A stretch of DNA of 64,000 nucleotides from Gemmataceae bacterium (GCA_901538445.1 LR594585.1:883500-947499); one strand, 5' to 3'; counted from the stretch's first letter, positions 1 through 8,795 are shown. Notes: generated by a model from the letters alone, not told the origin. Numbers and translations: made by a program.

Positions 1-62
1 AGTGGACGCTCGCCTACGAGGACGCCACCGCCGTGGTGTTCGTGCGCGTCGCGTCACCGTGA
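1..62 (+). CDS. C-terminal end of an unidentified protein (partial)
   Basis: Only the last 19 codons are inside the window, read in the third frame and ending at TGA 60-62. The tail reads WTLAYEDATAVVFVRVASP. Endings of this kind (x-YxDxxAVVFVR) are common in bacterial membrane glycosyltransferase-like or tetratricopeptide proteins, but that is recollection and too little sequence is present to assign a function. Confidence 0.5.
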   Translation, partial: WTLAYEDATAVVFVRVASP

Positions 63-255
63 GGTCGCAGCGCCAGCTCGTGAAGCCCGTGGTGATGTCC
101 GTGAACACCGGCTCACTCCGAGCCACCCCGGGAGTCCCCGTGCGGCGTCGCGGCTGATGGATAGCGGTGCCGGGTAGACCGCGACCGGTGTCATCCGTTC
201 TCACTCCGGGCCGGAACTGGGAAATTGAGTCGGTGGCGGAACGGTTGAGGTCGCG

Positions 256-440
256 CCCCTCACCCGCGACTCGCAGAGCCTCGTCGCGACCTCTCCCCGT
301 CAAAACGGGGCGAGGTGGGGCGCGCTGGTTTCACGCCACGCTCACCGATCCGCTTTGCTCTCGAGTGGCGCAGGGGCAACACCTCGCCCCGTTTCTACGG
401 GGAAAGGTCGCCGCGAGTCTTCGAGCGGCGGGTGAGGGGA
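256..440. repeat. Long inverted repeat, family A (CTCACCC/CGGGGCGAGG type)
   Basis: This fills most of the 428-base gene-free stretch after the first gene. The left arm (256-321) begins cccctcacccgc and ends cggggcgaggtgggg. The right arm (381-440) is its imperfect reverse complement, ending ggcgggtgagggg. Each arm has its own small hairpin around ccccgt...acgggg. Related elements lie at 10671-10844, and a variant class at 4537-4667 and 27877-28009. No gene is supported in 63-489. Confidence 0.75.
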
Positions 441-489
441 AGCCACCTTTACCATGCACCGACAGCGTCGCCTCGTTCCGCCGCCAGTC

Positions 490-939
490 CTAAGTGTTTG
501 CGCCGTCGCGCCAGTAGTCGCGTGGCCACACTCGGTCCGGCGGTTGGCCCAATTGCCACTTCACGTACTCGGGCGGTGGGTGACCGATGTCGATGACGTG
601 TTCTGCCCGGAACGGCACCTCGGCCCCGAAGCACAGGTACACCCGGTCGGACCGTTCGAGGGACGCCGGCTGGTTGTCCAGGATGCCGATGTAAGTGTCT
701 CCGACGCGCTCGGCCACGACCACCCACATGCGTTCCGACCGCACCCCGACCGATCCATCGTCCTCGTGGGCCTCGATGTGGAACACCAATTTCGCCGCGT
801 CACCTCGCTTGAGGCCGCGGCGTTGTTCAAGTGGGGGCAGCCAGAACGTGTCTGGGTATCGGTGGGCCAACTCTTCGCCGGAATCGAGTTGCCAGTAATC
901 ACGCTCGAATGTGGCAAGCCGCACCGCCATCCGCCCCAC
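490..939 (-). CDS. DUF2314-like hypothetical protein
   Basis: 149-residue soluble protein without signal peptide or membrane segment. The core reads as a compact beta-rich fold: GDAAKLVFHIE, then ERMWVVVAERVGDTYIGILDN, then a FGAEVPFRAEHVIDI stretch close to the C-terminus. The pattern 'RMWV-x-V ... Y-x-G-x-LDN-x-P ... F-x-x-EH-I-DI' is what I associate with DUF2314/DUF2185-type small proteins, some of which act as toxin immunity proteins; the family assignment is tentative. A second ATG three codons in (930) is also possible. Transcribed away from the following ABC gene start, with an 84-base gap to its stop. Confidence 0.6.
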   Translation of the reverse strand: MGRMAVRLATFERDYWQLDSGEELAHRYPDTFWLPPLEQRRGLKRGDAAKLVFHIEAHEDDGSVGVRSERMWVVVAERVGDTYIGILDNQPASLERSDRVYLCFGAEVPFRAEHVIDIGHPPPEYVKWQLGQPPDRVWPRDYWRDGANT

Positions 940-1023
940 CCTCAGCCGCCAAACAGGTGATTACACCCGTCAACTGATTATCCCAGACCATGCCAACTCG
1001 GCACGCGAGCGTGCGAAATTCGA

Positions 1024-1956
1024 TCAGCTCGTGATGCCCTTGGTGATTTCCATGAACACGTTCTCGAGGTTCACTTCCTTCTCCTTGAAGGCGCGGAGGC
1101 GGAACCCGGCGTGGACGAGGCGGTCGGGCAGGAACGTGCCGTCCTCGCACCCGTCCTTGAGCCGCACGTCGAGCGCGTCGGCCTTCGGGTCGGCCTTCAC
1201 CGACTCGACCTCGGGGAACTCGCGGATCTTCGCGGCGGCCTCCTCGTTGCGGTCGCCCACCGACACCGTGAACACGTAGTTCCCGCGGACCTGCTTGATC
1301 GCCGCCTCGACCGTGCCGTTGAAGATCAGCTTGCCCCGCTCGATGATCCCGATCTTGTTGCAGATGTCGGCCAGCTCCGGGAGGATGTGCGACGACACCA
1401 TGATCGTCTTGTTCATCTTCCGCAGCTCCTTGATCAGCTCGCGCATCTCGATGCGCGCCCGCGGGTCGAGGCCGCTGGCCGGTTCGTCGAGGAGCAGCAC
1501 CTGCGGCTCGTGCAGCAGCACCCGGGCCAGGCCGAGCCGCTGCGTCATCCCGCGGGAGAGGCTGGTGACCAGCGCGTCGCGCTTGTACTGGAGGTCCACG
1601 AGGTCGAGCACCTGGTCGACCTTCTTGCGGCGCTCGGGACCGGTGATCCGGTACGCGGCGGCGAAGAACTCGAGGTACTCGGTCACCTTCATGTCGTCGT
1701 ACACGCCGAAGAAGTCCGGCATGTACCCGATGGACCGGCGGATCTCCTTCGACCCGGTGTAGATCGAGTGCCCGCACACGGTCGCCTCGCCCCAACTGGG
1801 GTTCAGCAGCGTGGCGAGCATCCGCATCGTGGTGGTCTTCCCGGACCCGTTCGGGCCGATGAACCCGTACACGTCCCCCTGGTCCAGCTTCAGCGTGAGC
1901 CGGTCCACGGCGAACAGGTCGTTGTACTTCTTCGTCAGGTCGCGGCACTCGATCAC
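1024..1956 (-). CDS. ABC transporter ATP-binding protein
   Basis: 310-residue nucleotide-binding subunit of an ABC transporter of the DrrA/CcmA (ABC-2) type, acting on the cytoplasmic face of the membrane. Walker A GPNGSGKTT lies at residues 34-42, the signature LSRGMTQ at 133-139, Walker B VLLLDEP at 153-159 with the D-loop SGLD after it, and the switch histidine in VSSH at about 190. A C-terminal region of about 90 residues after the NBD is usual for this class. It is encoded downstream of a large membrane protein on the same strand (2088-4481), which probably works with it; no classical ABC-2 permease is in the window. The substrate is unknown. Confidence 0.93.
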   Translation of the reverse strand: MIECRDLTKKYNDLFAVDRLTLKLDQGDVYGFIGPNGSGKTTTMRMLATLLNPSWGEATVCGHSIYTGSKEIRRSIGYMPDFFGVYDDMKVTEYLEFFAAAYRITGPERRKKVDQVLDLVDLQYKRDALVTSLSRGMTQRLGLARVLLHEPQVLLLDEPASGLDPRARIEMRELIKELRKMNKTIMVSSHILPELADICNKIGIIERGKLIFNGTVEAAIKQVRGNYVFTVSVGDRNEEAAAKIREFPEVESVKADPKADALDVRLKDGCEDGTFLPDRLVHAGFRLRAFKEKEVNLENVFMEITKGITS

Positions 1957-1976
1957 GGTTCGCTCCGCTCACTCGG

Positions 1977-2084
1977 GAGTGTTTAGTGTTTGAGTGTTTA
2001 GTGTTTAGTTGGGGTCATCACCCGATGCGCCGCCCACCGACGAGACGGGGTGCGAAACACTAAACACTCAAACACTAAACACTC
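1977..2084. repeat. Perfect 30-bp inverted repeat built on 'gtttagt' units
   Basis: Left arm 1977-2006 starts gagtgtttagtgtttgagtg and right arm 2055-2084 is its exact reverse complement, with a 48-base loop. Each arm is an internal tandem of gagtgtttagtgttt. It lies 4 bases beyond the stop of the 797-residue gene and 21 bases before the start of the ABC gene, both on the minus strand. It is far more AT-rich than its surroundings and lacks a T-run, so a simple intrinsic terminator is not the obvious reading. Confidence 0.9.
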
Positions 2085-2087
2085 TTG

Positions 2088-4481
2088 TTATCGAATCGGG
2101 AGGTATACGCGGACCCACGTCTCCTGGCGGCCGGTGCCGGGGATCGGGGTCCGCTCGCCGGTGCCGGGGAGCTGCCGCAGCCACAGCCGCGACGCGGCCC
2201 CGGGGCCGGACAGCGCCTCCTCCGCGGGCGTGCCCGAGGGGAACGTCGTGCGGCCGACGAGGATCACCTCGTCGCGGTTCTCGGGGGTCAGCCGCCAGCT
2301 CTGGTCGAGGCGGCGCACCGAAGCGTTCCGCGGAATCGTCCCCTCGCCGTACCCGAGTGCGGCCTCGTGGAACAGCACGCCGTAGGGCGGCACCGCCCCG
2401 AACGCGGCCGGTGCGGTGCCGCTCGCCCCGCGGGGGCCGGTGTAGTTCGGGGCGCGGCGGAGCAGGTCGTCGAGCCCGCCCTCTTTCTGGAGCCACTGGG
2501 TGGCGGCGGTCGTCTTGTCCCACACCGGCCGCACCGCCTCGCCGGGGCGGATCGTGCCGCCCGGAAGCGGGTACGCCTGGCCGGCGTAGAAGAGGACGCA
2601 GTCCGACAGGACCGGGGCCGGGAGGTTCAGCGTGAACGAGCCGATCACCTTGGTCGGGTCGCCGGGCGGGTGCGTCAGGTCGGACTTGGCGACGGCGGTC
2701 GCGGCCGCCGGGTCGAACCGGCCGCTCCAGTTCGCGCCGAACGCCTTCGTGCCCCACACCTGAACGGGCACGCCCTCGAGCGCGTCGGCGACCGCATCGG
2801 CGTCGGTGTGGTACTCGTACTTGCGCCTCAGGAGGCTCGCCCGGCCGCCCCGCGGCGCGCCGACCCAGCTCACGGCCGTGCCCGGCTCGGCGTCGCCCCA
2901 CCCGGCCCCGGGGGTGACGCCGACGGTGTACGTGTCGATCCGCGGGCTGAACACCGCGAGCCACGTCGTGCCGTACACGCGGCCGGACGCGGGGTCGATG
3001 TCCACCACGTCCACCTTGTTGATCTTGAGGTCGCGGCCCTTGAGCGAGTACGCCGAGTAGTACGCCGCGAGGCTCACCGTCAGCACGATCACCGGGAACG
3101 TGACCCAGGTGAGTTCGAGCCGGCCGAGGACGCGCTTGAGGAAGTAGTACTCGACCGGGCCGATGAGCAGCAGGTACAGCACGATGAGGACGGCGACCCA
3201 GCCGAACGACACGACCGGCACGCCGTCGAACGTGTCGAGGTGGGTGCGGAGCGCGACGGCCGCGTCGTCCTCGTCCTCGGAGAGCCCGGCGCTCGGCTGG
3301 CGGGGCTTGCCCTCGCCGGACGCGCGGTTCGCGCCGCCCTCGTACAGCACCCAGTCCCAGAACTCGGGCCGGGCGGTGAACTCGGTGAACGGGGCGCGGT
3401 CCAGGTCGAGCCCGACGACCGTGACCCTCCCGAGCCCGAACGCCGACTGCCCGGCGATCGTCTCCTTCGCGGGGGCGGTGGGGTCCGGCGGCGGGATCAG
3501 CACGCGGGCGGCCCGGCCCGGCTTCGCGGCCAGCGCCGCGACCGGGAACGGCTGGTTCTTCTGGCCGAGGTCCTTCGTCATCGTGCTCGTCTGGCTCCCG
3601 GCCCGGGTCGGCCACGACAGCCGGACGATGCCGGGCGTGCGGGTGCCGGTCACGTCGAACGGCAGCACCTCGCGGAGCGAGGGGAGCTGCGCGACCAGTC
3701 CGGCGTTCCCGCCGACCGTGACCACCAGCCGCCCGCCGCGGCGGAGCCACTCCAGCAGCGCGGCACGCTTCGCCTTTTCGGCCGGGCCGCCGGTCTCGCC
3801 GAACAGCTTCTGGAGGAACGCTTCCGAGCCGGCCCCGGTGTTCAGCACGACGAGGTCGGCCCCCTCGTACCCGATCCACCGGTCGGGGAGCTGTGCGACG
3901 TCGGTGATCGCGGTGAGTTCGACCCGGCCGCCCCGCAGCTCGACCGCCTGTTCGGACGCCCCCGGCGGCTTCGGCAGGTCGAACCCGGCGTAGGGCGCGC
4001 CGAGCGTCAGCACGACGTAGGTGAGCGGGTCGCGGGGCCGTAGGGCGCGCACCCGGTACGGCTCCGACAGCGGCTTGCCGGCCTTCGTGCGGACGTACAC
4101 GGTGACCTCACCGAGGCCGGCGGGCCGCACGTACCCGACGCACCCGACCTCGGTGCCCGCGAGCTTACCGACGGGCGCGCCCGCGAGGTTGAGCGGGACC
4201 GCGAGTGTGGTGGTGATCTCGTCCGGGTCCGGTGCCTCGACGACGAGTTCGGCGGGCTCGGAGACCGTCGCGCCGAGTTCGAACTCGACGTACACGGGTG
4301 CCCACGCGGCGAACTTGGCGACGTGCGCCGCCGCCCCGGTCTCGTCGCGCTCGACCGCCTTGCCCCCCGGCGGGAGCCCGACGCGGGCCGCGGTGACCTT
4401 CACGGGCGGGTCGGCGGCCGCGGCCGGCGCGGCAAGAACGAGCAGCGCCGCGAGTGTGGTCCAGAGTCGCGGGTGCGTCAT
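2088..4481 (-). CDS. Large exported membrane protein, partner of the ABC ATPase
   Basis: 797 residues from the ATG at 4481, chosen because it opens directly with a signal peptide (MTHPRLWTTLAALLVLAAPA); an ATG 13 codons upstream would bury it. The N-terminal ~400 residues are extracytoplasmic and include a Rossmann-like stretch (YEGADLVVLNTGAG ... LLEWLRRGGRLVVTVGG) of the kind found in GATase1-like/DUF4350 membrane proteins. Two membrane segments follow at about 420-440 and 455-475 (VSFGWVAVLIVLYLLLIG; VTFPVIVLTVSLAAYYSAY). The rest is extracytoplasmic, beta-rich and unrecognised. It precedes the ABC ATPase gene on the same strand, separated only by an inverted repeat, so a shared transporter or cell-surface complex is likely but inferred. 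Confidence 0.75.
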   Translation of the reverse strand: MTHPRLWTTLAALLVLAAPAAAADPPVKVTAARVGLPPGGKAVERDETGAAAHVAKFAAWAPVYVEFELGATVSEPAELVVEAPDPDEITTTLAVPLNLAGAPVGKLAGTEVGCVGYVRPAGLGEVTVYVRTKAGKPLSEPYRVRALRPRDPLTYVVLTLGAPYAGFDLPKPPGASEQAVELRGGRVELTAITDVAQLPDRWIGYEGADLVVLNTGAGSEAFLQKLFGETGGPAEKAKRAALLEWLRRGGRLVVTVGGNAGLVAQLPSLREVLPFDVTGTRTPGIVRLSWPTRAGSQTSTMTKDLGQKNQPFPVAALAAKPGRAARVLIPPPDPTAPAKETIAGQSAFGLGRVTVVGLDLDRAPFTEFTARPEFWDWVLYEGGANRASGEGKPRQPSAGLSEDEDDAAVALRTHLDTFDGVPVVSFGWVAVLIVLYLLLIGPVEYYFLKRVLGRLELTWVTFPVIVLTVSLAAYYSAYSLKGRDLKINKVDVVDIDPASGRVYGTTWLAVFSPRIDTYTVGVTPGAGWGDAEPGTAVSWVGAPRGGRASLLRRKYEYHTDADAVADALEGVPVQVWGTKAFGANWSGRFDPAAATAVAKSDLTHPPGDPTKVIGSFTLNLPAPVLSDCVLFYAGQAYPLPGGTIRPGEAVRPVWDKTTAATQWLQKEGGLDDLLRRAPNYTGPRGASGTAPAAFGAVPPYGVLFHEAALGYGEGTIPRNASVRRLDQSWRLTPENRDEVILVGRTTFPSGTPAEEALSGPGAASRLWLRQLPGTGERTPIPGTGRQETWVRVYLPIR

Positions 4482-4536
4482 CGGGTGCTGGGTGTGGGAG
4501 GTGGTTGGGACGCGGGTCACGCCGGGTCTAATTCTT

Positions 4537-4667
4537 ACCCTCTCCCCGCCGCGGGAGAGGGTGGCCGCGCTTCGCGGCCGGGTGAGGGGGACGGCGTGGG
4601 CGCTCGTTGAGCTTTACCCCTCACCCGCTCGCAGAGCCTCGCTGCCCTCTCCCGCAAGGGGAGAGGG
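4537..4667. repeat. Long inverted repeat, family A variant (CCCTCTCCC type)
   Basis: Arms 4537-4590 and 4617-4667. The left arm starts accctctccccg and ends gggtgaggggg; the right arm reads back cccctcacccgctcgc ... ggggagaggg. Both arms contain a nested hairpin (ctctcccc..ggggagag). It lies between the divergent-side start of the 797-residue gene and the stop of the MazG-like gene. Confidence 0.75.
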
Positions 4668-4707
4668 CGAAGTCAGACGGCCGGCTCCTGATCGCCACGA
4701 TCCGGTG

Positions 4708-5007
4708 TCACGGCTTCGCGCCGCCGCACACGCACGGGCTGGCGAGGCACTTCGGGCACCCGCCGCCGTACTTCCGGGCGACCGCGTCTTCGAGGTCTAC
4801 GCCGGCGATGTTCGCAAGGGTCGCGAGCCACGCCAGAACGTCGGCGAATTCCAGCGCGAGGTTGTCCGGGTCGCTGCGGTCGCGGAGGGCCGCCGACAGC
4901 TCGCCGACCTCCTCCATGAACCACATGAAGGTGCCCTCGACGCCCCGGCGGGCGTCCTTGGCCCCGAACAGTTCGCGGATCCGCGCTTGTAACTCGGTGA
5001 GCGTCAC
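4708..5007 (-). CDS. MazG-like nucleotide pyrophosphohydrolase with Cys-rich tail
   Basis: 99-residue all-alpha NTP-PPase-like protein. The metal-binding helices are seen as WFMEEVGELSAAL (EExxE) at about residues 29-41 and LALEFADVLAWLATLAN (E-x-x-D) at about 50-66. The family hydrolyses nucleoside triphosphates to monophosphates and pyrophosphate, often as house-cleaning. The C-terminus carries CPKC...CVC, a potential zinc site in small MazG-like proteins. The gene is divergent from mnmA, with about 110 bases between the starts. Confidence 0.88.
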   Translation of the reverse strand: MTLTELQARIRELFGAKDARRGVEGTFMWFMEEVGELSAALRDRSDPDNLALEFADVLAWLATLANIAGVDLEDAVARKYGGGCPKCLASPCVCGGAKP

Positions 5008-5093
5008 GCGGGGATTTTAGCACGCGGGGCCGGGAGGAACCAGTACCCGGCGGCCCCGGGCCCGCCGCGAACACGCCCGCCGGCGCGCCGCTC

Positions 5094-5099
5094 TATACT
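5094..5099 (+). promoter_or_regulatory. Possible -10 element of mnmA
   Basis: TATACT 20 bases before the mnmA ATG in a very GC-rich stretch, followed by the ribosome site gggaggagggg (5102-5112). No convincing -35 box is seen at the right distance, so this is only a candidate. Confidence 0.3.
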
Positions 5100-5118
5100 G
5101 ACGGGAGGAGGGGAGCGC

Positions 5119-6201
5119 ATGCCGCGGGTCGTTCTGGCGATGAGTGGGGGCGTCGATAGCTCGGCGTCGGCCGTGTTGCTCAAGCGACAGGGGTACGACG
5201 TCGTGGGCCTGTTCATGCGCACCGGGGTCCACGACCACGGGGCCGGCGACGCGCGCCGCGAGAACAAGAAGGGGTGCTGCTCCGCGACCGACGCCGGCGA
5301 CGCCCGCCGCGTCGCCGACCGCCTCGACCTCCCGTTCTACGCGCTCGACTTCGAGGCCGAGTTCGGGAAGATCATCGATTATTTTGCCGACGAGTACGCC
5401 AACGGCCGCACGCCGAACCCGTGCGTCGTGTGCAACACGTGGCTGAAGTTCGGCCAGCTCTGGACGTTCGCGAAGCAGCTCGGGGCCGAGTTCATCGCCA
5501 CCGGCCACTACGCACAGATCGTCGCCGGCCCGGACGGCCCCGAACTGCACCGCGGCGTCGATCCCGAGAAGGACCAGAGCTACGTCCTGCACGGCATCAA
5601 GCGAGAGGTGCTGCCGCACCTGCTGTTCCCCGTGGGCGGGTTCACGAAGGCCGAGATCCGGGCGGTGGCCCGCGAGGCGGCGCTCGTCGGCGTCGCGGAG
5701 AAGCCGGACAGCGTCGAGATCTGCTTCGTGCCGAGCGGGAACCACACGGACGTCGTGCGGTCGCGCCGACCGGAAGTGGCAGCGGCCGGGGTGATCGTCG
5801 AGCGCGACGGGAGCGTGCTCGGCGAGCACGACGGCATCGACCGGTTCACGATCGGGCAGCGCAAGGGGCTCGGCGTCGCGGCGGGGAGGAAGCGGTTCGT
5901 GCTGGAGATCCTGCCCGAGACGAACACCGTCGTCGTCGGCGACCCGGAAGAACTGCTCGCCACGGGACTGGTCGCGTCGCGGCTCAACTGGCTGACCGAC
6001 GTGCAGGCCGGGCCGCTGCGGTGCGAGGCGAAGATCCGCTACCGGCACGCGGCGGTGCCCGCCACGGTCACGCCGACGCCCGACGGCGGGGCCGAAGTGC
6101 GGTTCGACGCTCCGCAATCGGCCGTCACCCCCGGCCAGGCGGTCACCCTCTACCGCGGCCCCCGCGTCCTGGGCGGCGGCTGGATCGAGGCGCGAATCTG
6201 A
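5119..6201 (+). CDS. mnmA: tRNA-specific 2-thiouridylase MnmA
   Basis: 360-residue ATP-dependent enzyme that installs sulfur on U34 of tRNA-Lys, -Glu and -Gln. The PP-loop SGGVDSS is at residues 9-15. The catalytic pair is visible as Cys105 in VVCNTWLKFG and Cys202 in ICFVPSGNH, at nearly the positions of the E. coli pair. The GQRKGLG motif typical of the family follows (about residue 255), and the C-terminal beta-barrel is complete. Length is normal. A strong Shine-Dalgarno precedes the ATG. It ends 20 bases before the AAA ATPase gene, so read-through into the next two genes is plausible. Confidence 0.96.
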   Translation: MPRVVLAMSGGVDSSASAVLLKRQGYDVVGLFMRTGVHDHGAGDARRENKKGCCSATDAGDARRVADRLDLPFYALDFEAEFGKIIDYFADEYANGRTPNPCVVCNTWLKFGQLWTFAKQLGAEFIATGHYAQIVAGPDGPELHRGVDPEKDQSYVLHGIKREVLPHLLFPVGGFTKAEIRAVAREAALVGVAEKPDSVEICFVPSGNHTDVVRSRRPEVAAAGVIVERDGSVLGEHDGIDRFTIGQRKGLGVAAGRKRFVLEILPETNTVVVGDPEELLATGLVASRLNWLTDVQAGPLRCEAKIRYRHAAVPATVTPTPDGGAEVRFDAPQSAVTPGQAVTLYRGPRVLGGGWIEARI

Positions 6202-6221
6202 GCCCCTCAGAGAGGTGGGTC

Positions 6222-7334
6222 ATGGCGAAGTTGGTGTCTGTCGAACTCACTGGCTGGAAGTCGATCAAGCACGCTCAGATCGAGTTCGGGGCGCTCAACG
6301 TGCTGATCGGTGCGAACGGGAGCGGGAAGACCAACCTGCTCTCGTTCTTCAACTTTCTCCACGACATCCTCGGGCAACAACTCCAGAAGTCCGTGATCCA
6401 ATCCGGCGGCGCGGACTCGCTCCTCCACTACGGCGCGAAGCACACGCAATCAATCGAAGCGGATCTCAGGTTCGGAGCGGACGGCCGCGAATTCGGATAC
6501 CACTTTCGGCTCTCCCACGCGCCACCCGACACGCTGTTCTTTGACCAGGAACGAGTCGGCGTTTGGGCGCACGGAGCGGTCGTTCCGGAGGGGTGGCACA
6601 ACAGTTTGGAAGGCGCGCACAAAGAGTCGGTGCTGGTCGGAACAAGCCGCTCGGGAAACAAGACCGCGCAGTGGCTGAGAACTCTCTTGGGCTCGTGCCG
6701 CGTGTACCACTTTCACGACACGTCCTCGACCGCGCCGACCCGTCAGTCGGTGTACACCGGAGACGGCGACCAGTTGCGGCCGGACGCGGGGAACCTGGCC
6801 GCGGTCCTGCTGCGCATTCAGCACCAGAACCCCCTGGAGTACGACCGGATCACGAGAACCGTCCGGCAGATCAACCCCCGGTTCGGAGACTTCGTGCTGA
6901 CCCGCGTTCGCGAGAACTCGAACAAGGTGATGTTGAACTGGCAGGAGTTCGGCCGGGAGCCGGTCTTCGGTCCGCACCAACTTTCGGACGGCACCCTGCG
7001 GGCGATCGCGCTGGTCACGCTGCTCCTGCAACCCCGGCACTCGCTCCCGGAACTGATCGTGGTCGATGAGCCCGAACTGGGGCTGCACCCCTACGCAATC
7101 GGGGTGATTGCGGGCCTGTTCCGAATGGCGGCCCACCACTGTCAGGTCGTCATCTCCACCCAGTCTGCGCAACTCCTCGACCACTTCGAGACCGACAACA
7201 TCATCGTCGTAGACCGACCGGAAGAGGCGACGGAGTTCAAGCGCCTCACCGAGCCCGAACTGTCGAGTTGGTTGGAGGAGTATTCGGTCGGCGAACTTTG
7301 GGAGAAGAACGTGTTCGGCGGGGGGCCGCACTGA
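6222..7334 (+). CDS. AAA family ATPase (COG4637/AAA_21-like, ABC-type head)
   Basis: 370 residues from ATG 6222, preceded by agaggtgg. It begins with the characteristic 'LTGWKSIKHAQIEFGALNVL' lead-in, then Walker A IGANGSGKTN at 29-38. An ABC-type signature (QLSDGT) lies at about 253-258, Walker B with D-loop (VVDEPELGLHP) at about 280, and VVISTQSAQLL at about 310. No long coiled-coil arms are present, so this is a compact RecF/OLD-like ATPase head. Its stop overlaps the start of the DUF4276 gene (ATGA), a sign of translational coupling. ATPases of this class paired with TOPRIM-like proteins occur in OLD, PARIS and related anti-phage systems; a defensive role here is inference. Confidence 0.9.
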   Translation: MAKLVSVELTGWKSIKHAQIEFGALNVLIGANGSGKTNLLSFFNFLHDILGQQLQKSVIQSGGADSLLHYGAKHTQSIEADLRFGADGREFGYHFRLSHAPPDTLFFDQERVGVWAHGAVVPEGWHNSLEGAHKESVLVGTSRSGNKTAQWLRTLLGSCRVYHFHDTSSTAPTRQSVYTGDGDQLRPDAGNLAAVLLRIQHQNPLEYDRITRTVRQINPRFGDFVLTRVRENSNKVMLNWQEFGREPVFGPHQLSDGTLRAIALVTLLLQPRHSLPELIVVDEPELGLHPYAIGVIAGLFRMAAHHCQVVISTQSAQLLDHFETDNIIVVDRPEEATEFKRLTEPELSSWLEEYSVGELWEKNVFGGGPH

Positions 7335-8056
7335 TGCGGCACCTTTACCTGTACGTCGAGGGGCAGACGGAGCAGACGTTCGCGGACACCGTCCTGAGGC
7401 CGCATCTCGCGCAGCTCGGTGTGTACCTGATGGGGTGCGTTCTCGCGGAACACAGCCGCTCGAAGGGCCGCAAGCAGCGGGGCGGCGTGAGCCGGTACGA
7501 GCCCTTCAAGCGCGGGCTGCTGAGCCTGCTGAAGCAACACGATCGACCAGACGTGACCGTGTCCACAATGGTTGATCTGTACTCGCTCCCCAAGGATTTC
7601 CCAGGGTACGCCGAGGCCGAGACACGGCGCGTGGCCCCGCGGAGTCGCGTCACCGCGCTGGAACAGGCGCTCGCCGCGGACGTCTGCCCCGACCCGGCTC
7701 GATTCCTGCCGTACATCCAACTTCACGAGTACGAGGCGCTGCTGTTCGTTGACCCGGTAGAGATGCAATACTTCTACCCGGAGCATTCGGACGCGCTGGC
7801 CGAGTTGCGGAGGGTTGCGGAGGCGCACGAGAGCCCGGAACTCATCAACGACAGTGATGCGACGGCCCCGTCGAAGCGCATCATCGCTCAGTTCCCGGAC
7901 TACGAAGGGGCCAAGGTGGTCGTCGGGCCGCAGGTCGCAGAAGTGATCGGCCTCGACCGGTTACGGGCCAAGTGCCCACACTTCAGCGATTGGGTGAGCC
8001 GCCTGGAGCAACTCGGGGAATGGACACCGGGGTTGGAGAACGCCCCGACTGATTGA
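7334..8056 (+). CDS. DUF4276 family protein (TOPRIM-like)
   Basis: 240 residues starting at the ATG that overlaps the ATPase stop by one base (ATGA). The N-terminus MRHLYLYVEGQTEQTF carries the V-E-G-x-T-E motif (residues 8-13) that opens OLD-type TOPRIM nuclease domains. An acidic position follows after a hydrophobic strand (STMVDLYSLP, about residue 80), then IQLHEYEALLFVDP (about 130), the most conserved DUF4276 stretch. DUF4276 is of unknown biochemical function. The similarity to TOPRIM is my reading of the motifs. It ends near a convergent small gene. Confidence 0.85.
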   Translation: MRHLYLYVEGQTEQTFADTVLRPHLAQLGVYLMGCVLAEHSRSKGRKQRGGVSRYEPFKRGLLSLLKQHDRPDVTVSTMVDLYSLPKDFPGYAEAETRRVAPRSRVTALEQALAADVCPDPARFLPYIQLHEYEALLFVDPVEMQYFYPEHSDALAELRRVAEAHESPELINDSDATAPSKRIIAQFPDYEGAKVVVGPQVAEVIGLDRLRAKCPHFSDWVSRLEQLGEWTPGLENAPTD

Positions 8057-8111
8057 ATTGGAACCACGGACGAACGGGAGTAGTGTTTCCCCGACGGGGG
8101 CACGGGGGTGC

Positions 8112-8390
8112 TCAGAGGCCGGGGCCGAAGACACCGGAGTCGCCGCCGGTCTCGAACCCGAGCCGCACGGAATCGCGCACTTCTGCCCAGTCGGTGGTCT
8201 CGCCGTTGAGCATCCAGCCGCGTCGCAACTCGGCCTCGACCTCATCGAACGTCCACAGGTCGAACTCCTCGCGGGACCGCTTCCCGTGCCGGAAGGCCCG
8301 CCGCAGCACCTCCGGGAACGCGAACTCCGGGTTCGGAACGCCGCCACTCAGCGCGATCTCCTCGACGCTATCGTCCTGCGGAAAGTCCAT
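8112..8390 (-). CDS. Small acidic hypothetical protein
   Basis: 92 residues from the ATG at 8390; the open frame continues upstream, but the segment before MDFPQDDSVEE has the composition of non-coding sequence. It is soluble and rich in Glu/Asp (FDLWTFDEVEAELRRGW), with no recognised domain. It is convergent with the DUF4276 gene, with 55 bases between stops. It could be an accessory of that pair or an unrelated gene. Confidence 0.45.
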   Translation of the reverse strand: MDFPQDDSVEEIALSGGVPNPEFAFPEVLRRAFRHGKRSREEFDLWTFDEVEAELRRGWMLNGETTDWAEVRDSVRLGFETGGDSGVFGPGL

Positions 8391-8554
8391 GACCGCCCCT
8401 TGGTCGCCGGCCCCCGGGCGAACCGCCCGTGTGCGTGCAATCGGTGTGCCGGTGCCCGCGAACGGCACTCCGTTCGCAAAGATGTCGCCGCCGTGGGCGC
8501 AGTCAGGGCGTCAGGTGGGCACGGATTACATAACACACAACCGAGGGCGAAACC

Positions 8555-8785
8555 ATGCGAGCTTTCAGTCTGGTCTTCCTGGTCGTGGTCGTGGCGGCGC
8601 TGGGCGTGCTGGCCTACGAGAACAACTTCCCGACGACCCTGTCGGCGTGGCAGTGGAGCATGAGCCTGCCGTTCCCGCTCGTCGTCGCCGCCACTTACCT
8701 CCTCGGCATGCTCACCGGGAGCCTGCTCGTCTCCGCGGTGCGGCGGTCGTGGTACCGCGTGGCCGAGATGAACCGGGCGGCGTGA
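8555..8785 (+). CDS. LapA/DUF1049-like small membrane protein
   Basis: 76 residues with two membrane helices (FSLVFLVVVVAALGVLAYEN; FPLVVAATYLLGMLTGSLLV) separated by a short loop ending in a basic cytoplasmic tail. This two-helix layout with an aromatic or polar loop is that of the LapA (YciS/DUF1049) family, whose E. coli members work with LapB in lipopolysaccharide assembly. No lapB is next to it here. Followed by an inverted repeat and the convergent cdd gene. Confidence 0.7.
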   Translation: MRAFSLVFLVVVVAALGVLAYENNFPTTLSAWQWSMSLPFPLVVAATYLLGMLTGSLLVSAVRRSWYRVAEMNRAA

Positions 8786-8795
8786 GCTGGGGTCG

